Positions 1 to 6,355 are shown, numbered from the stretch's first letter. The stretch: 12,260 nt of DNA from DATBDM01 sp034664425 (GCA_034664425.1 JAXDHR010000249.1:1-12260), one strand, 5' to 3'. Numbers and translations: made by a program. The notes: generated by a model not told the origin, from the sequence alone.

Positions 1-64
1 TGGCTAGTGCGTGATCAGGCCGCAGCGCGGCCTTCGACCTCGATACGCGCTGTCGCTTGGAGGC

Positions 65-214
65 GAGGCTGTCGCATATATCGGCGGCACGGCTGCAAGG
101 GCCGTTTCGCGGCGACTGATTTGCCTCGGGGCCTTCTCACAAGCCCTTAGAACGACTCATTTTGAGTCGACTTCTCGGCGGAGCGCGCTCCGCCCGGACT
201 TATGCGACAGCCTC
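65..214. repeat. 150-bp MITE-like element A with 14-bp terminal inverted repeats
   Basis: GAGGCTGTCGCATA at 65-78 is matched exactly by its reverse complement at 201-214, giving a 150-bp non-coding unit. Inside are a hairpin at 153-169 (7-bp stem CGACTCA, 3-nt loop) and an 18-bp perfect palindrome at 177-194. A short non-coding unit with terminal repeats and internal dyads is typical of a miniature inverted-repeat element or a pair of insertion-sequence ends with the transposase gone. I see no convincing target-site duplication next to the ends, and I cannot name the parent family. Confidence 0.5.
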
Positions 215-269
215 CGTCCGTTGCGATAGTCCGCGTTGCGCCGTGGCGGTCGTGCGCTGGGTGGCGTGG

Positions 270-563
270 TCATTCAGCCACGCGGCTGCCCCACATCTCG
301 TGGACCGGGAACTTCTCGGGCTCGGGAAGCGCAACGCCGGCTGTCGACAGCGCGGCCTTGAGGCCTCCATCCCAAGCCTGCTGCCAGGCGTTCTCAGATT
401 CCCAGACCTCACTGACGCGAAGGTCCGGCTCCTCACCGAACATGACGTGGAGTTGGAGCGGTGGCGGGGGTCCTTCGGGGCCATTCTCCTGAAGGATCTC
501 GTTGACCTTGTCGTACTGCTCGCGCGTCAACGACGACGGCGCATACCGGATGAGGATTGCCAT
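270..563 (-). CDS. small antibiotic-biosynthesis-monooxygenase-like (ABM fold) protein
   Basis: This 97-residue protein has no signal peptide or membrane segment. The segment from MAILIRYAPSSLTREQYDKV through LQLHVMFGEE (about 37-46) and LRVSEVWES (about 48-56) to a C-terminal PVHEMW resembles small actinobacterial dimeric alpha-beta barrel proteins often annotated as ABM-domain or hypothetical. Members vary in function and many have no assigned substrate, so I give none. The ATG at 561-563 has no Shine-Dalgarno sequence in front of it; a promoter-like pair is placed so that transcription could begin at or near the A of the ATG (leaderless). The gene is alone between two repeat elements, so it may have travelled with them. 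The ORF call is solid and the family call moderate. Confidence 0.75.
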   Translation of the reverse strand: MAILIRYAPSSLTREQYDKVNEILQENGPEGPPPPLQLHVMFGEEPDLRVSEVWESENAWQQAWDGGLKAALSTAGVALPEPEKFPVHEMWGSRVAE

Positions 564-569
564 GGTGTG

Positions 570-598
570 AAGCTAACCGACGCGACACTCCATGTACA
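570..598 (-). promoter_or_regulatory. putative leaderless promoter of the ABM-like gene
   Basis: Read on the minus strand, TGTACA (593-598) lies 17 bp before TAGCTT (570-575), which ends 6 bp before the ATG at 563. Spacing fits a -35/-10 pair with the start site at the ATG. The -35 matches TTGACA at 4 of 6 positions; the -10 fits the TANNNT pattern usual in actinobacteria. Confidence 0.35.
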
Positions 599-664
599 GG
601 AGCGTCCAGGTGGGAGCGTCGGCGGCGCGCGGAGCGACGCGCACGATGACTGCCCTTTTCCATG

Positions 665-843
665 GAGGCTGTCGCATAAGTCCCGACGACTCGGGACCCG
701 ATGTCCCGGATTGGGCGGGGGCCTCTCTGAGGGTTCCGATCCACCGCCTGAGTGGGCCGGCACGCTCGCTTGCGCGCTCAATCCCCGTGATCTCCCATCG
801 CTGAGCAGTCCTGCTCATCCATGGGTGTTTATGCGACAGCCTC
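665..843. repeat. 179-bp MITE-like element B with the same 14-bp terminal inverted repeats
   Basis: The same 14-mer recurs at 665-678 and inverted at 830-843, enclosing 179 bp without a recognisable gene. The interior differs from element A but also carries a dyad, TGAGCAG at 802-808 facing CTGCTCA at 811-817. Shared ends with unrelated interiors suggest two copies of a terminal-repeat-defined element, or solo ends of one insertion-sequence family. No clear target-site duplication was seen. Confidence 0.5.
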
Positions 844-1137
844 GCGTGGAAGCGGCAGCCGAATAGTTCCTCAAGCCGTTCGCCAGGACCGAGACAGCGC
901 CACGCGTCCGCAAGACCAACAGCACATTTGCCGACACCTAGACGCGCTGACGCCTGAGCCGCGCGGACGCCCTCGCCCCGTTGCGGCGCTTCAGTCGAAG
1001 CGCCCAGGCGACACGACCATAAACAACCCCAACTACCGACACACCCGTGCACTTCGTGCCAGCCCCGCGGCCGACACGACCCGGGTCGCCGACAACTTGG
1101 CGGCACCGGACCGGTAGGCCCGGCTCGTCGGAGACGC
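844..1137. other. gene-free stretch with one strong hairpin
   Basis: None of the six frames here translates into a recognisable protein. The only structure I see is GGCGCTTC at 985-992 facing GAAGCGCC at 997-1004 with a 4-nt loop. It has no T-tract, so it is not a standard terminator for either neighbour. Confidence 0.4.
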
Positions 1138-1425
1138 TCAGGACGCGAGCAGTGCCGGCGCGAGGCTGTCGGCGCTGGTCTGGACCTGCTCTGGAATCGT
1201 CAGCGTGAGGTGGCCGTCGCGATCGAGTAGCCACTTCGCGTTGAGCACCGTGAGCCCGACGATGCGATGCGTGCCCGGCGCGTAGCGCAGCACGTGGCCC
1301 TCGGGTGTCTCTTCGCCCTCGGCCTCCTGCGGATCGCCGACATGGAGGTAGAGCACGTCGGACTCGGCGTCGTAGTCGGCATGGTCGAAGACGACCGGTC
1401 CGATGGTGATGTTCACGCGCTCCAC
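1138..1425 (-). CDS. DUF2283 domain protein
   Basis: A 95-residue protein starting at GTG (1423-1425). Residues about 16-30, ADYDAESDVLYLHVG, and 54-64, RIVGLTVLNAK, are the two hallmarks of DUF2283: a Y-D-x-E-x-D-V-L-Y strand, then a late I-V-G-L strand. The acidic middle (EAEGEETPEG) and hydrophobic ending are usual. The biochemical role of the family is unknown; its members often sit directly downstream of small toxin-like or DUF4258 genes. Here the start codon lies inside the end of an upstream minus-strand frame (1413-1520) with a 13-nt overlap, which supports an original two-gene operon. It lies in the accessory segment near a broken relaxase gene, so recent transfer is likely. Confidence 0.75.
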   Translation of the reverse strand: MERVNITIGPVVFDHADYDAESDVLYLHVGDPQEAEGEETPEGHVLRYAPGTHRIVGLTVLNAKWLLDRDGHLTLTIPEQVQTSADSLAPALLAS

Positions 1426-1520
1426 GACGGCGGGGCCTTCCTCGTGGCCAGCGCCGAGATCACGCGCGCCAGCTCTTGCTCGTAGCTTACGACCACCAGC
1501 AGCCAGCTGGTGACGTTGTC
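1413..1520 (-). pseudogene. C-terminal remnant of a small upstream partner gene, possibly BrnT-like
   Basis: On the minus strand the segment WLLVVVSYEQELARVISA followed by ATRK ends in a TGA at 1413-1415, overlapping the DUF2283 start by 13 nt. The pattern hydrophobic-VVV-Y...-RVISA-x-ATRK resembles the last strand and helix start of BrnT-family ribonuclease toxins. Upstream of about 1530 the frame turns into arginine/proline-rich shadow translation and no proper N-terminus is visible, so the gene appears cut off where the relaxase segment begins. The family assignment is weak and rests on about 25 residues. Confidence 0.25.
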
Positions 1521-1582
1521 ACCGGCGTCGCCGCGGCGGCCGACGAGTAATTCTGGCCCACGGGCGCCTCTCAGCGGCTTGA

Positions 1583-2002
1583 GTGTCGATGCTCTCCATC
1601 GGCAAGCTCGTGGCCGGCCAGGCCAAGTACTACCTCGACCAGGCGGAAGGGCGCGTCGAGGCGATCGAGAGCGTTGGCGACGGCGCGGAGGAGTACTACC
1701 TCGGCGGCACTGAGGCGCACGGCTCGTGGGTCGGCGCCGGGAGCGCACGCCTCGGCCTGCAAGGGCCGGTCGACGCGGCCGCGCTGCGCAGCGTGCTCGC
1801 TGGGAACGACCCGCGCGACGGCTCTCCCTTGCGAAGTGCCCAGGGCGGCGTGCGTGTCGCCGCGTTCGACCTGACCTTCTCGGCGCCGAAGGGCGTCAGC
1901 GTGCTGTTCGGCATCGGCGAGCCCGCGGTCCGCGACGCGGTGCGGGAGGCGCACGAGCACGCCGTGCACGAGGCGTTGCTGAGCCGGCCCGGCTCGGGCT
2001 GA
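1583..2002 (+). pseudogene. truncated TrwC/MobF-type relaxase (N-terminal fragment)
   Basis: The frame opens with MLSIGKLVAGQAKYYLDQAE (ATG 1589; an in-frame GTG at 1583 is the alternative), the start of MobF relaxases, which nick oriT DNA during conjugation. The paired tyrosines of the KYY motif (residues 14-15 from the ATG) and the conserved FDLTFSAPKGVSVLFG block (93-108) are present. Similarity ends near residue 130; the frame stops after LLSRPGSG. Intact relaxases of this family run to many hundreds of residues, so the metal-binding histidine cluster, the rest of the relaxase domain and the helicase are missing. The fragment cannot be active. It points to an integrated conjugative or mobilizable element that has largely been deleted, next to the 3' end of a tRNA gene. 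Confidence 0.8.
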
Positions 2003-2011
2003 CGCGCAAGT

Positions 2012-2037
2012 TGGTCCTGCACCCTGGTCCTGCACCC
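2012..2037. repeat. 13-bp tandem direct repeat at the relaxase break
   Basis: TGGTCCTGCACCC occurs twice head to tail (2012-2024 and 2025-2037), ten bases after the aberrant relaxase stop. It may mark the deletion or insertion junction, for example as a duplicated target or slippage product. Confidence 0.5.
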
Positions 2038-2073
2038 GCCGACAGGAGCCGCCGCGGCGGCCCCAACAACGAG

Positions 2074-2098
2074 AAAAGCCCCGCGTATGCAGGGCTTT
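2074..2098 (-). terminator. intrinsic terminator downstream of tRNA-fMet
   Basis: On the minus strand AAAGCCC and GGGCTTT pair across a 10-nt loop (arms 2092-2098 and 2075-2081), followed by a short T run. It starts 8 bp beyond the mature tRNA 3' end, as expected for a tRNA terminator. Confidence 0.7.
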
Positions 2099-2105
2099 AC
2101 TCGTA

Positions 2106-2179
<74 letters not shown>

Positions 2180-2194
2180 GCGCTTGGGCAGTTA

Positions 2195-2200
2195 AATCTA
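2195..2200 (-). promoter_or_regulatory. putative -10 element of tRNA-fMet
   Basis: On the minus strand TGCTAGATT contains TAGATT with an upstream TG (extended -10), 15 bp before the tRNA 5' end. No clear -35 was seen. Confidence 0.35.
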
Positions 2201-2218
2201 GCACCCTCGGGCGAGGCT

Positions 2219-3121
2219 TCAAGAGGGGCGCGCGGCGAGCGCCAGCTCGTGGGCGCGGGCGCCGTCCAGCCGCCCCGCGCCGGGCTGCTCGGCATTGGCG
2301 GCGGCGGCGCCCGAGGCCATCGAGAGCGCCGCCTCCCAGCTCCCGCCGATGTCCAGTGCGGTCAGGAAGCCGCCCAGCGCTGCGTCGCCGCTGCCCACCG
2401 GGTAGCCGCCGAGCGCCGGCGGCGTCGTCCGCAGCTCGGTGCCGTCGGGGAGCGCGAGCTCCATGCCGTCCGCGCCATGGGTCAGGGCGGCGACCGCCTC
2501 GCGGCCGCCCGCGGCGATCCGCAGCTCGGCGGCGCTTGACAGGCCGAGCTCGGCTGCCTCGCCGGCGTTGACCTTCACGAAGTCGGGTCGCGCGCGCAGT
2601 CCCGCGGCGAGACCGTCGTCGCGGGCGTCGAGCGCGACGAGCGCGCCCGCGCGGCGCGCGGCATCGGCGAGCCGGCGGTAGGCCTCGGGCGGCGCGCCGG
2701 GGGGCAGCGAGCCGGAGATCGCGACCCAGCGGGCATCGCGCGCGGCGCGCTCGACGGCCAGCTCGAGCGCCGCCCACACGCCCTCGTCGACTGCGGGGGC
2801 GGGCTCGTAGAACTCGGTCAGCGCACCGCCGCCGTGCGGCGCGACGCTGAGTGACACGCGCGACTCGCCAGGACCCTCGACGACCTCGACGGCGACGCCC
2901 TCGATCCGCAGCTCCTGGGCGATCCAGTTGCCCGCGTGCCCGCCGAGCAGCGCGATGGCGACCGTCCGCGCGCCGAGCGCATGCGCCGCGCGCGCGGCGT
3001 TGAGCCCCTTGCCGCCGGGGACGGCGACGACCCGGCGCGGCCGATGGATCTCGCCGACGCGAACCTCGTCGACTTCGATCAGCCGATCGACCGACGGCGA
3101 TGCCGAGACGAACGCGATCAC
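2219..3121 (-). CDS. PfkB-family sugar kinase, 1-phosphofructokinase-like
   Basis: A 300-residue cytoplasmic kinase of the ribokinase/PfkB family, most like 1-phosphofructokinase or tagatose-6-phosphate kinase, which phosphorylate a hexose phosphate with ATP. Visible signatures: the opening FVSASPSVDRLIEV (substrate aspartate near 12), glycine-rich VPGGKGLNAARAAHALG (34-50), the AISGSLPPG strand (134-142), the NAGE motif (185-188) and the C-terminal anion hole/catalytic GSGD (243-246, Asp246 as base). The length is normal. GTG at 3119-3121 is chosen because it gives the typical family N-terminus and overlaps the upstream gene's TGA as GTGA, which implies translational coupling. No fructose phosphotransferase gene is nearby, so the substrate is uncertain. 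This is the last protein gene of a minus-strand run, with tRNA-fMet 39 bp downstream. Confidence 0.85.
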   Translation of the reverse strand: MIAFVSASPSVDRLIEVDEVRVGEIHRPRRVVAVPGGKGLNAARAAHALGARTVAIALLGGHAGNWIAQELRIEGVAVEVVEGPGESRVSLSVAPHGGGALTEFYEPAPAVDEGVWAALELAVERAARDARWVAISGSLPPGAPPEAYRRLADAARRAGALVALDARDDGLAAGLRARPDFVKVNAGEAAELGLSSAAELRIAAGGREAVAALTHGADGMELALPDGTELRTTPPALGGYPVGSGDAALGGFLTALDIGGSWEAALSMASGAAAANAEQPGAGRLDGARAHELALAARPS

Positions 3122-3543
3122 CGCGCCGCCGGACCGGTGAAGTCCGCCAGCCGCGGCAGCTCGATCGCCGGGCAGCGGTCCATGACCACGCGCAGCCCCG
3201 CGGCGCGGCCGCGCTCGGCGGCCGCGGTATCGATGACGCCGAGCTGCATCCAGACGGCGCCGGCGCCGATCTCGATCGCCTCGTCGACGTGGGCGCCGGC
3301 GGCCTCGGAGCGCCGGAAGACGTCCACGACCTCGACGCGCTCGTCGGCGGGGATCGCGCGTAGCTCCGGGTAGCAGCGCTCGCCGAGGATCTCGCCGGCG
3401 ACAGGGTTCACGGGGATGACGCGGTAGCCGCGGCGCTGAAGCAGCGCGGCGATCCCGTGCGAGTCGCGGCTCGGGTCGGGGGAGCAGCCCACTACCGCCC
3501 ACACGCGCGTGCTCGTGAGGATCGCGCGTACGTCGTCGTCCAT
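3118..3543 (-). CDS. CoA-binding domain protein (YccU-like)
   Basis: A 141-residue Rossmann-fold protein of the small CoA-binding family. VWAVVGCSPDPSRDSHGIA (14-32) is the nucleotide-binding turn, VIPVNP (42-47) the second strand, VVDVFRRSE (72-80) the third, VWMQLGV (97-103) the fourth, and VVMDRCPAIE (119-128) carries the conserved Cys of the family. Length and order match stand-alone members. These resemble the CoA-binding domain of succinyl-CoA synthetase, but their substrate is not established. The ATG at 3541-3543 is the first that gives a family-like start; no strong ribosome-binding site precedes it. The stop overlaps the start of the PfkB kinase by 4 bp, so both are probably co-translated; an acyl-CoA or sugar-phosphate link is only inference. 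Confidence 0.85.
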   Translation of the reverse strand: MDDDVRAILTSTRVWAVVGCSPDPSRDSHGIAALLQRRGYRVIPVNPVAGEILGERCYPELRAIPADERVEVVDVFRRSEAAGAHVDEAIEIGAGAVWMQLGVIDTAAAERGRAAGLRVVMDRCPAIELPRLADFTGPAAR

Positions 3544-3578
3544 GCCGCTCAGTCTTGCATCCCGGCCGCCCTTGGAGC

Positions 3579-3725
3579 TCAGCGCGTGCGCCGGCGGAAG
3601 AGCACGGCGGCGGCGGCGATCGAGGCGGCCAGGATGCCGCCGCACCAGGCGATTCGCCTCCCACGGGCTCGAGCCGGCGGGCGTGCCGAGCAGCAGGCTC
3701 CGGATCGTCTCGATCAAAACCCTGG
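3579..3725 (-). pseudogene. decayed C-terminal end of an ABC-2 type permease
   Basis: Between the CoA-binding gene and DUF72 the minus strand encodes VLIETIRSLLLGTPAGSSPW in one frame. A single-base shift near 3648-3650 then gives WCGGILAASIAAAAVLFRRR in another, ending in TGA at 3579-3581. Together these are the usual last cytoplasmic loop, final membrane helix and basic tail of DrrB-like ABC-2 permeases (typical pattern: ETIRGLLLGTP, then WCxGI, then RRR). The other ~200 residues and the ATPase partner are absent, so this is a remnant. It shows that the minus-strand run was once interrupted by, or descends from, a drug-export operon. The frameshift could be a sequencing error, but the missing N-terminus could not. 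Confidence 0.55.
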
Positions 3726-3737
3726 TGCGTTCCGCTC

Positions 3738-4496
3738 CTAGCCTCCGCTGAGCGAGCGCTCTGTGACGAGCGACCGCAGGCGCTCCGCATTGCGGACGGC
3801 GAACGCCTCCCAGTCGTTGTTGAAGTAGACCCACAGCGGACCGTGCTCGGCGAGCGCGACGAGCCGGTCGGCGAGCTCCTGGAGGTCGCGCTCGGAGTAG
3901 TTCCCGCGACGTCCGCGATGGCCGTAGTGGAGGCGCACGAACCCCCAATCCGTGGTCAGCGTCCAGGGCTGCCAGGGCCGCTGCGGGTGGTCGCCGATCG
4001 CGAGGGCCGCGCCGTGCCAGCGCAGCATGTCGAGCACCGGCTCGGTGAACCAGCCGGCGTCGCGGAACTCGAAGCAGTGGCGTGCGGGCGGCGCGACCGC
4101 GAGGATCTCGTCGAGTGCGTGGGCGAGCAGCTCCTCGTCGCGCTTCATGCGTTCGGGCAGCTGCCACAGGACGGGGCCGAGCTTGGGCGACTCGACCAGC
4201 GGCTCGATCGCCGCGAAGAAGCGCCCCACGCCCTCGCGCACGTCGCGCAGGCGCTTCATGTGGGTCAGGTACTGGCTCGCCTTGACCGCGAACACGAAGT
4301 CGTCCGGCGTGTCGCGCACCCAGGCGGCGACGGCCGTGGGCCGCGCGAGCCGGTAGAAGGTCGAGTTGACCTCGACGGTGTCGAACCGCATCGCGTAGTG
4401 CTCGAGCCAGCGCCGCGCGGGCACGCCTTCCGGGTAGACGCGGCCCCGCCAGTCGGCGTAGTTCCAACCCGAGCATCCGATTCGAATCGCGTGCAC
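3738..4496 (-). CDS. DUF72 (YecE-like) family protein
   Basis: A 252-residue TIM-barrel-like protein. Characteristic blocks in order: IRIGCSGWNY (4-13), EVNSTFYR (42-49), FAVKASQYLTH (69-79), PVLWQLP (108-114), HCFEFRDAGW (140-149), FVRLHYG (186-192) and VYFNND (223-228). This is the complete DUF72 pattern at normal length. The family is widespread but its reaction is unknown. The GTG at 4494-4496 is selected because it directly precedes IRIGCSGW; other upstream starts would run into the divergent gene. Only 19 bp separate it from the preferred start of the plus-strand dehydrogenase, so the promoters must overlap coding sequence or drive leaderless messages. Its 3' end abuts the permease remnant. 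Confidence 0.88.
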   Translation of the reverse strand: MHAIRIGCSGWNYADWRGRVYPEGVPARRWLEHYAMRFDTVEVNSTFYRLARPTAVAAWVRDTPDDFVFAVKASQYLTHMKRLRDVREGVGRFFAAIEPLVESPKLGPVLWQLPERMKRDEELLAHALDEILAVAPPARHCFEFRDAGWFTEPVLDMLRWHGAALAIGDHPQRPWQPWTLTTDWGFVRLHYGHRGRRGNYSERDLQELADRLVALAEHGPLWVYFNNDWEAFAVRNAERLRSLVTERSLSGG

Positions 4497-4515
4497 ACGG
4501 GGCAGGATGCCCGAG

Positions 4516-5439
4516 ATGGCCAGGGTGTTCGTCACGCGCGCGCTTCCCTTCGAGGCGCTCGATCGCCTGCGCGCGGCGCACGACGTCGACATCTGGCCCG
4601 ACCCTGAGCCGCCCTCGCCGAGCGCCCTCGGCCGGCACGCGGCCGGCGCCGACGCGCTGCTGACGATGCTCACCGACCGCGTCGACGCGGAGCTGCTCGA
4701 CGCGCTGCCCGACCTGCGCGCGGTCGCCAACCTGGCCGTGGGTACCGACAACATCGACCTCGAGGCGGCGCGCGAGCGCGGCGTCGCCGTCGGCAACACG
4801 CCCGGCGTGCTGACCGACGCGACGGCCGACCTGACGATGGCGCTGATCCTGGCGATCACGCGCCGCCTGCCCGAGGGCGACGCGCGCGTCCGCGAGGGCC
4901 GCTGGGGCGCGTGGCAGCCGGCGCAGGATCTCGGTGCCGACCTCTCCGGCGCGACGCTCGGGGTCGTCGGCTTCGGGCGCATCGGACGCGCGGTCGCGCG
5001 CCGCGCGGAGGCCTTCGGGATGCAGATCGTTCACACCGCGCGCTCGTCGGGCGTCACGCTGGACGAGCTGCTCGGCCGCGCCGACGTCATCTCGCTCCAC
5101 GTGCCGCTTTCACCCGCCACCCACCACCTGATCGACAGCGTGGCGATCGCCCGGATGAAGCCGAGCGCCTACCTGATCAACACCGCGCGCGGCGGCGTCC
5201 TCGACCAGGCGGCGCTGCGCGACGCACTGCAGCGACGGCAGCTGGCCGGTGCGGCGCTCGACGTCACGGACCCGGAGCCGCTGCCTGCCGGCGACCCGCT
5301 GCTCGACGCGCCGAACCTGCTCATCGTCCCGCACATCGGATCGGCCACCGCGGGTACACGGGCGAGGATGGCGGCGATGGCGGTCGACAACCTGCTCGCG
5401 GCGCTCGACGGCCGGCCGATGCCGCACCCGGCCGGTTGA
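4516..5439 (+). CDS. D-2-hydroxyacid dehydrogenase (glyoxylate/hydroxypyruvate reductase-like)
   Basis: A 307-residue NAD(P)-dependent dehydrogenase that would reduce 2-keto acids such as glyoxylate or hydroxypyruvate. The substrate domain has NLAVGTDNID (72-81). The cofactor domain has GATLGVVGFGRIGRAVARR (145-163) with the GxGxxG loop at 152-157; the second strand ends in HTAR, and an Arg there often goes with NADPH preference. The catalytic triad is in place: Arg225 (NTARGG), Glu254 (DPEP) and His273 (PHIGS). I prefer the ATG at 4516 (MARVFVTR, the usual family start, with CAGGA 8 bp upstream); an in-frame ATG at 4507 would add three residues. It is followed after one base by a Ppx/GppA gene, so the two are surely co-transcribed. 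Phosphoglycerate dehydrogenase is unlikely because the regulatory C-terminus is absent. Confidence 0.9.
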   Translation: MARVFVTRALPFEALDRLRAAHDVDIWPDPEPPSPSALGRHAAGADALLTMLTDRVDAELLDALPDLRAVANLAVGTDNIDLEAARERGVAVGNTPGVLTDATADLTMALILAITRRLPEGDARVREGRWGAWQPAQDLGADLSGATLGVVGFGRIGRAVARRAEAFGMQIVHTARSSGVTLDELLGRADVISLHVPLSPATHHLIDSVAIARMKPSAYLINTARGGVLDQAALRDALQRRQLAGAALDVTDPEPLPAGDPLLDAPNLLIVPHIGSATAGTRARMAAMAVDNLLAALDGRPMPHPAG

Positions 5440-5440
5440 C

Positions 5441-6355
5441 GTGCACGTCGCGGTCGTCGACATCGGCTCCAACTCGACGCGCCTGCTCGTCGCCAACGTC
5501 CGCGATGGCACGATCGCCGAACTGGACCGCCGCACCGCGGTGACGCGCCTCGGCGAGGGCGTCGACGCCAGCGGCCGCCTCGGCGACACGCCGCAGGAGC
5601 GGGTGTTCGCGACGCTCGAGGGTTACGTCGAGGCGATCGAGCGCCACCGCTGCGAGCGCTGCGTGGCCGTCATGACGTCCGCCGTGCGCGACGCCGCCAA
5701 CGGCGACGAGTTCGCGGCCGCCGTGCGCGAGCGCTTCGGGCTCGACGCCCGCACGCTGACCGGCGGCGAGGAGGCGCGGCTGACCTACCTCGGCGCGAGC
5801 GCCGGGCGCGACGACGACGTCGCGCGGCTCGTGATCGACATCGGCGGTGGCTCGACCGAGCTCGTCACCGGAGTCCGCGACCGCGTGCAGTTCCACGTCT
5901 CGACCCAGGCGGGCGTCGTCCGCCACACCGAGCGCCACCTCGCCTCGGATCCGCCGCGGCCCGAGGAGCTCGAGGCACTCGCCGCCGACGTGCGCGGCGT
6001 ACTGGAGTCCGCGGTGCCGGCGCTCGAATACAACTGGCCGCGCGCCGCGATCGCGGTCGCCGGAACCGCGACGACCTGCGCGGCGATCGACCTCGAGCTC
6101 GACCCCTACGACCCGGCGCAGGTCGAGGGCCACGTGATCTCGCTCGAGCGGCTCGGCGGGCTGCTGTCGCGGTTGTCGTCCGTGCCGCTCGCCGAACGTC
6201 GCCGGATCCCGGGACTGCATCCGGACCGGGCGCCGACGATCGTCGCCGGCGTGGTGATCCTCGCGCTCGTGCTCCGGCACTTCGGCCTCGACGCCACTGA
6301 GGTGTCCGAGCGCGACATCCTCTGGGGCGCGGCGCTGGACGGCGTAGCGGGGTGA
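5441..6355 (+). CDS. ppx: Ppx/GppA phosphatase, short actinobacterial form
   Basis: A 304-residue actin-fold phosphatase that hydrolyses inorganic polyphosphate and/or pppGpp. The phosphate-1 loop VVDIGSNSTRLLVA (5-18), the SAVRDAANG block (80-88), GGEEARLTYLGA (108-119) with the likely catalytic Glu110/Glu111, the phosphate-2 loop VIDIGGGSTELV (131-142) and the adenosine-type motif AVAGTATTCAA (205-215) are all present. It ends near residue 300, like the short two-domain forms of actinobacteria, and lacks the C-terminal helical domains of the E. coli enzyme. GTG at 5441 starts one base after the dehydrogenase stop and gives the correct N-terminus, so translation is probably coupled. Whether it prefers polyphosphate or pppGpp cannot be told from sequence. 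Confidence 0.9.
   Translation: MHVAVVDIGSNSTRLLVANVRDGTIAELDRRTAVTRLGEGVDASGRLGDTPQERVFATLEGYVEAIERHRCERCVAVMTSAVRDAANGDEFAAAVRERFGLDARTLTGGEEARLTYLGASAGRDDDVARLVIDIGGGSTELVTGVRDRVQFHVSTQAGVVRHTERHLASDPPRPEELEALAADVRGVLESAVPALEYNWPRAAIAVAGTATTCAAIDLELDPYDPAQVEGHVISLERLGGLLSRLSSVPLAERRRIPGLHPDRAPTIVAGVVILALVLRHFGLDATEVSERDILWGAALDGVAG

Larger units (their letters stand above)
196..683. repeat. perfect 20-bp inverted repeat pair flanking one gene
   Basis: GGACTTATGCGACAGCCTCC at 196-215 is the exact reverse complement of 664-683; the match stops on both sides. These are the inner ends of elements A and B extended by a few bases. The enclosed 448 bp hold a single minus-strand gene (270-563) with its own putative promoter. 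The arrangement could be a one-gene cassette bounded by inverted repeats, or simply two neighbouring insertions of the same element in opposite orientation. Confidence 0.55.

Noticed and set aside
162..866. A 234-residue plus-strand open frame
   Set aside because: It runs antisense to the ABM-like gene and through both repeat elements; its composition is that of a shadow frame.
573..1106. A 177-residue minus-strand open frame
   Set aside because: It is Arg/Cys/Gly-rich without family-like blocks, crosses element B and its repeats, and looks like chance openness in GC-rich DNA.
2048..2061. 14-bp palindrome GCCGCCGCGGCGGC as an attachment site core
   Set aside because: There is no second copy in the window and it is a low-complexity GC palindrome.
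3118..5100. A 660-residue minus-strand open frame
   Set aside because: Only its last 141 codons are the CoA-binding gene; the rest is a shadow of the DUF72 gene and of the opposite-strand dehydrogenase.
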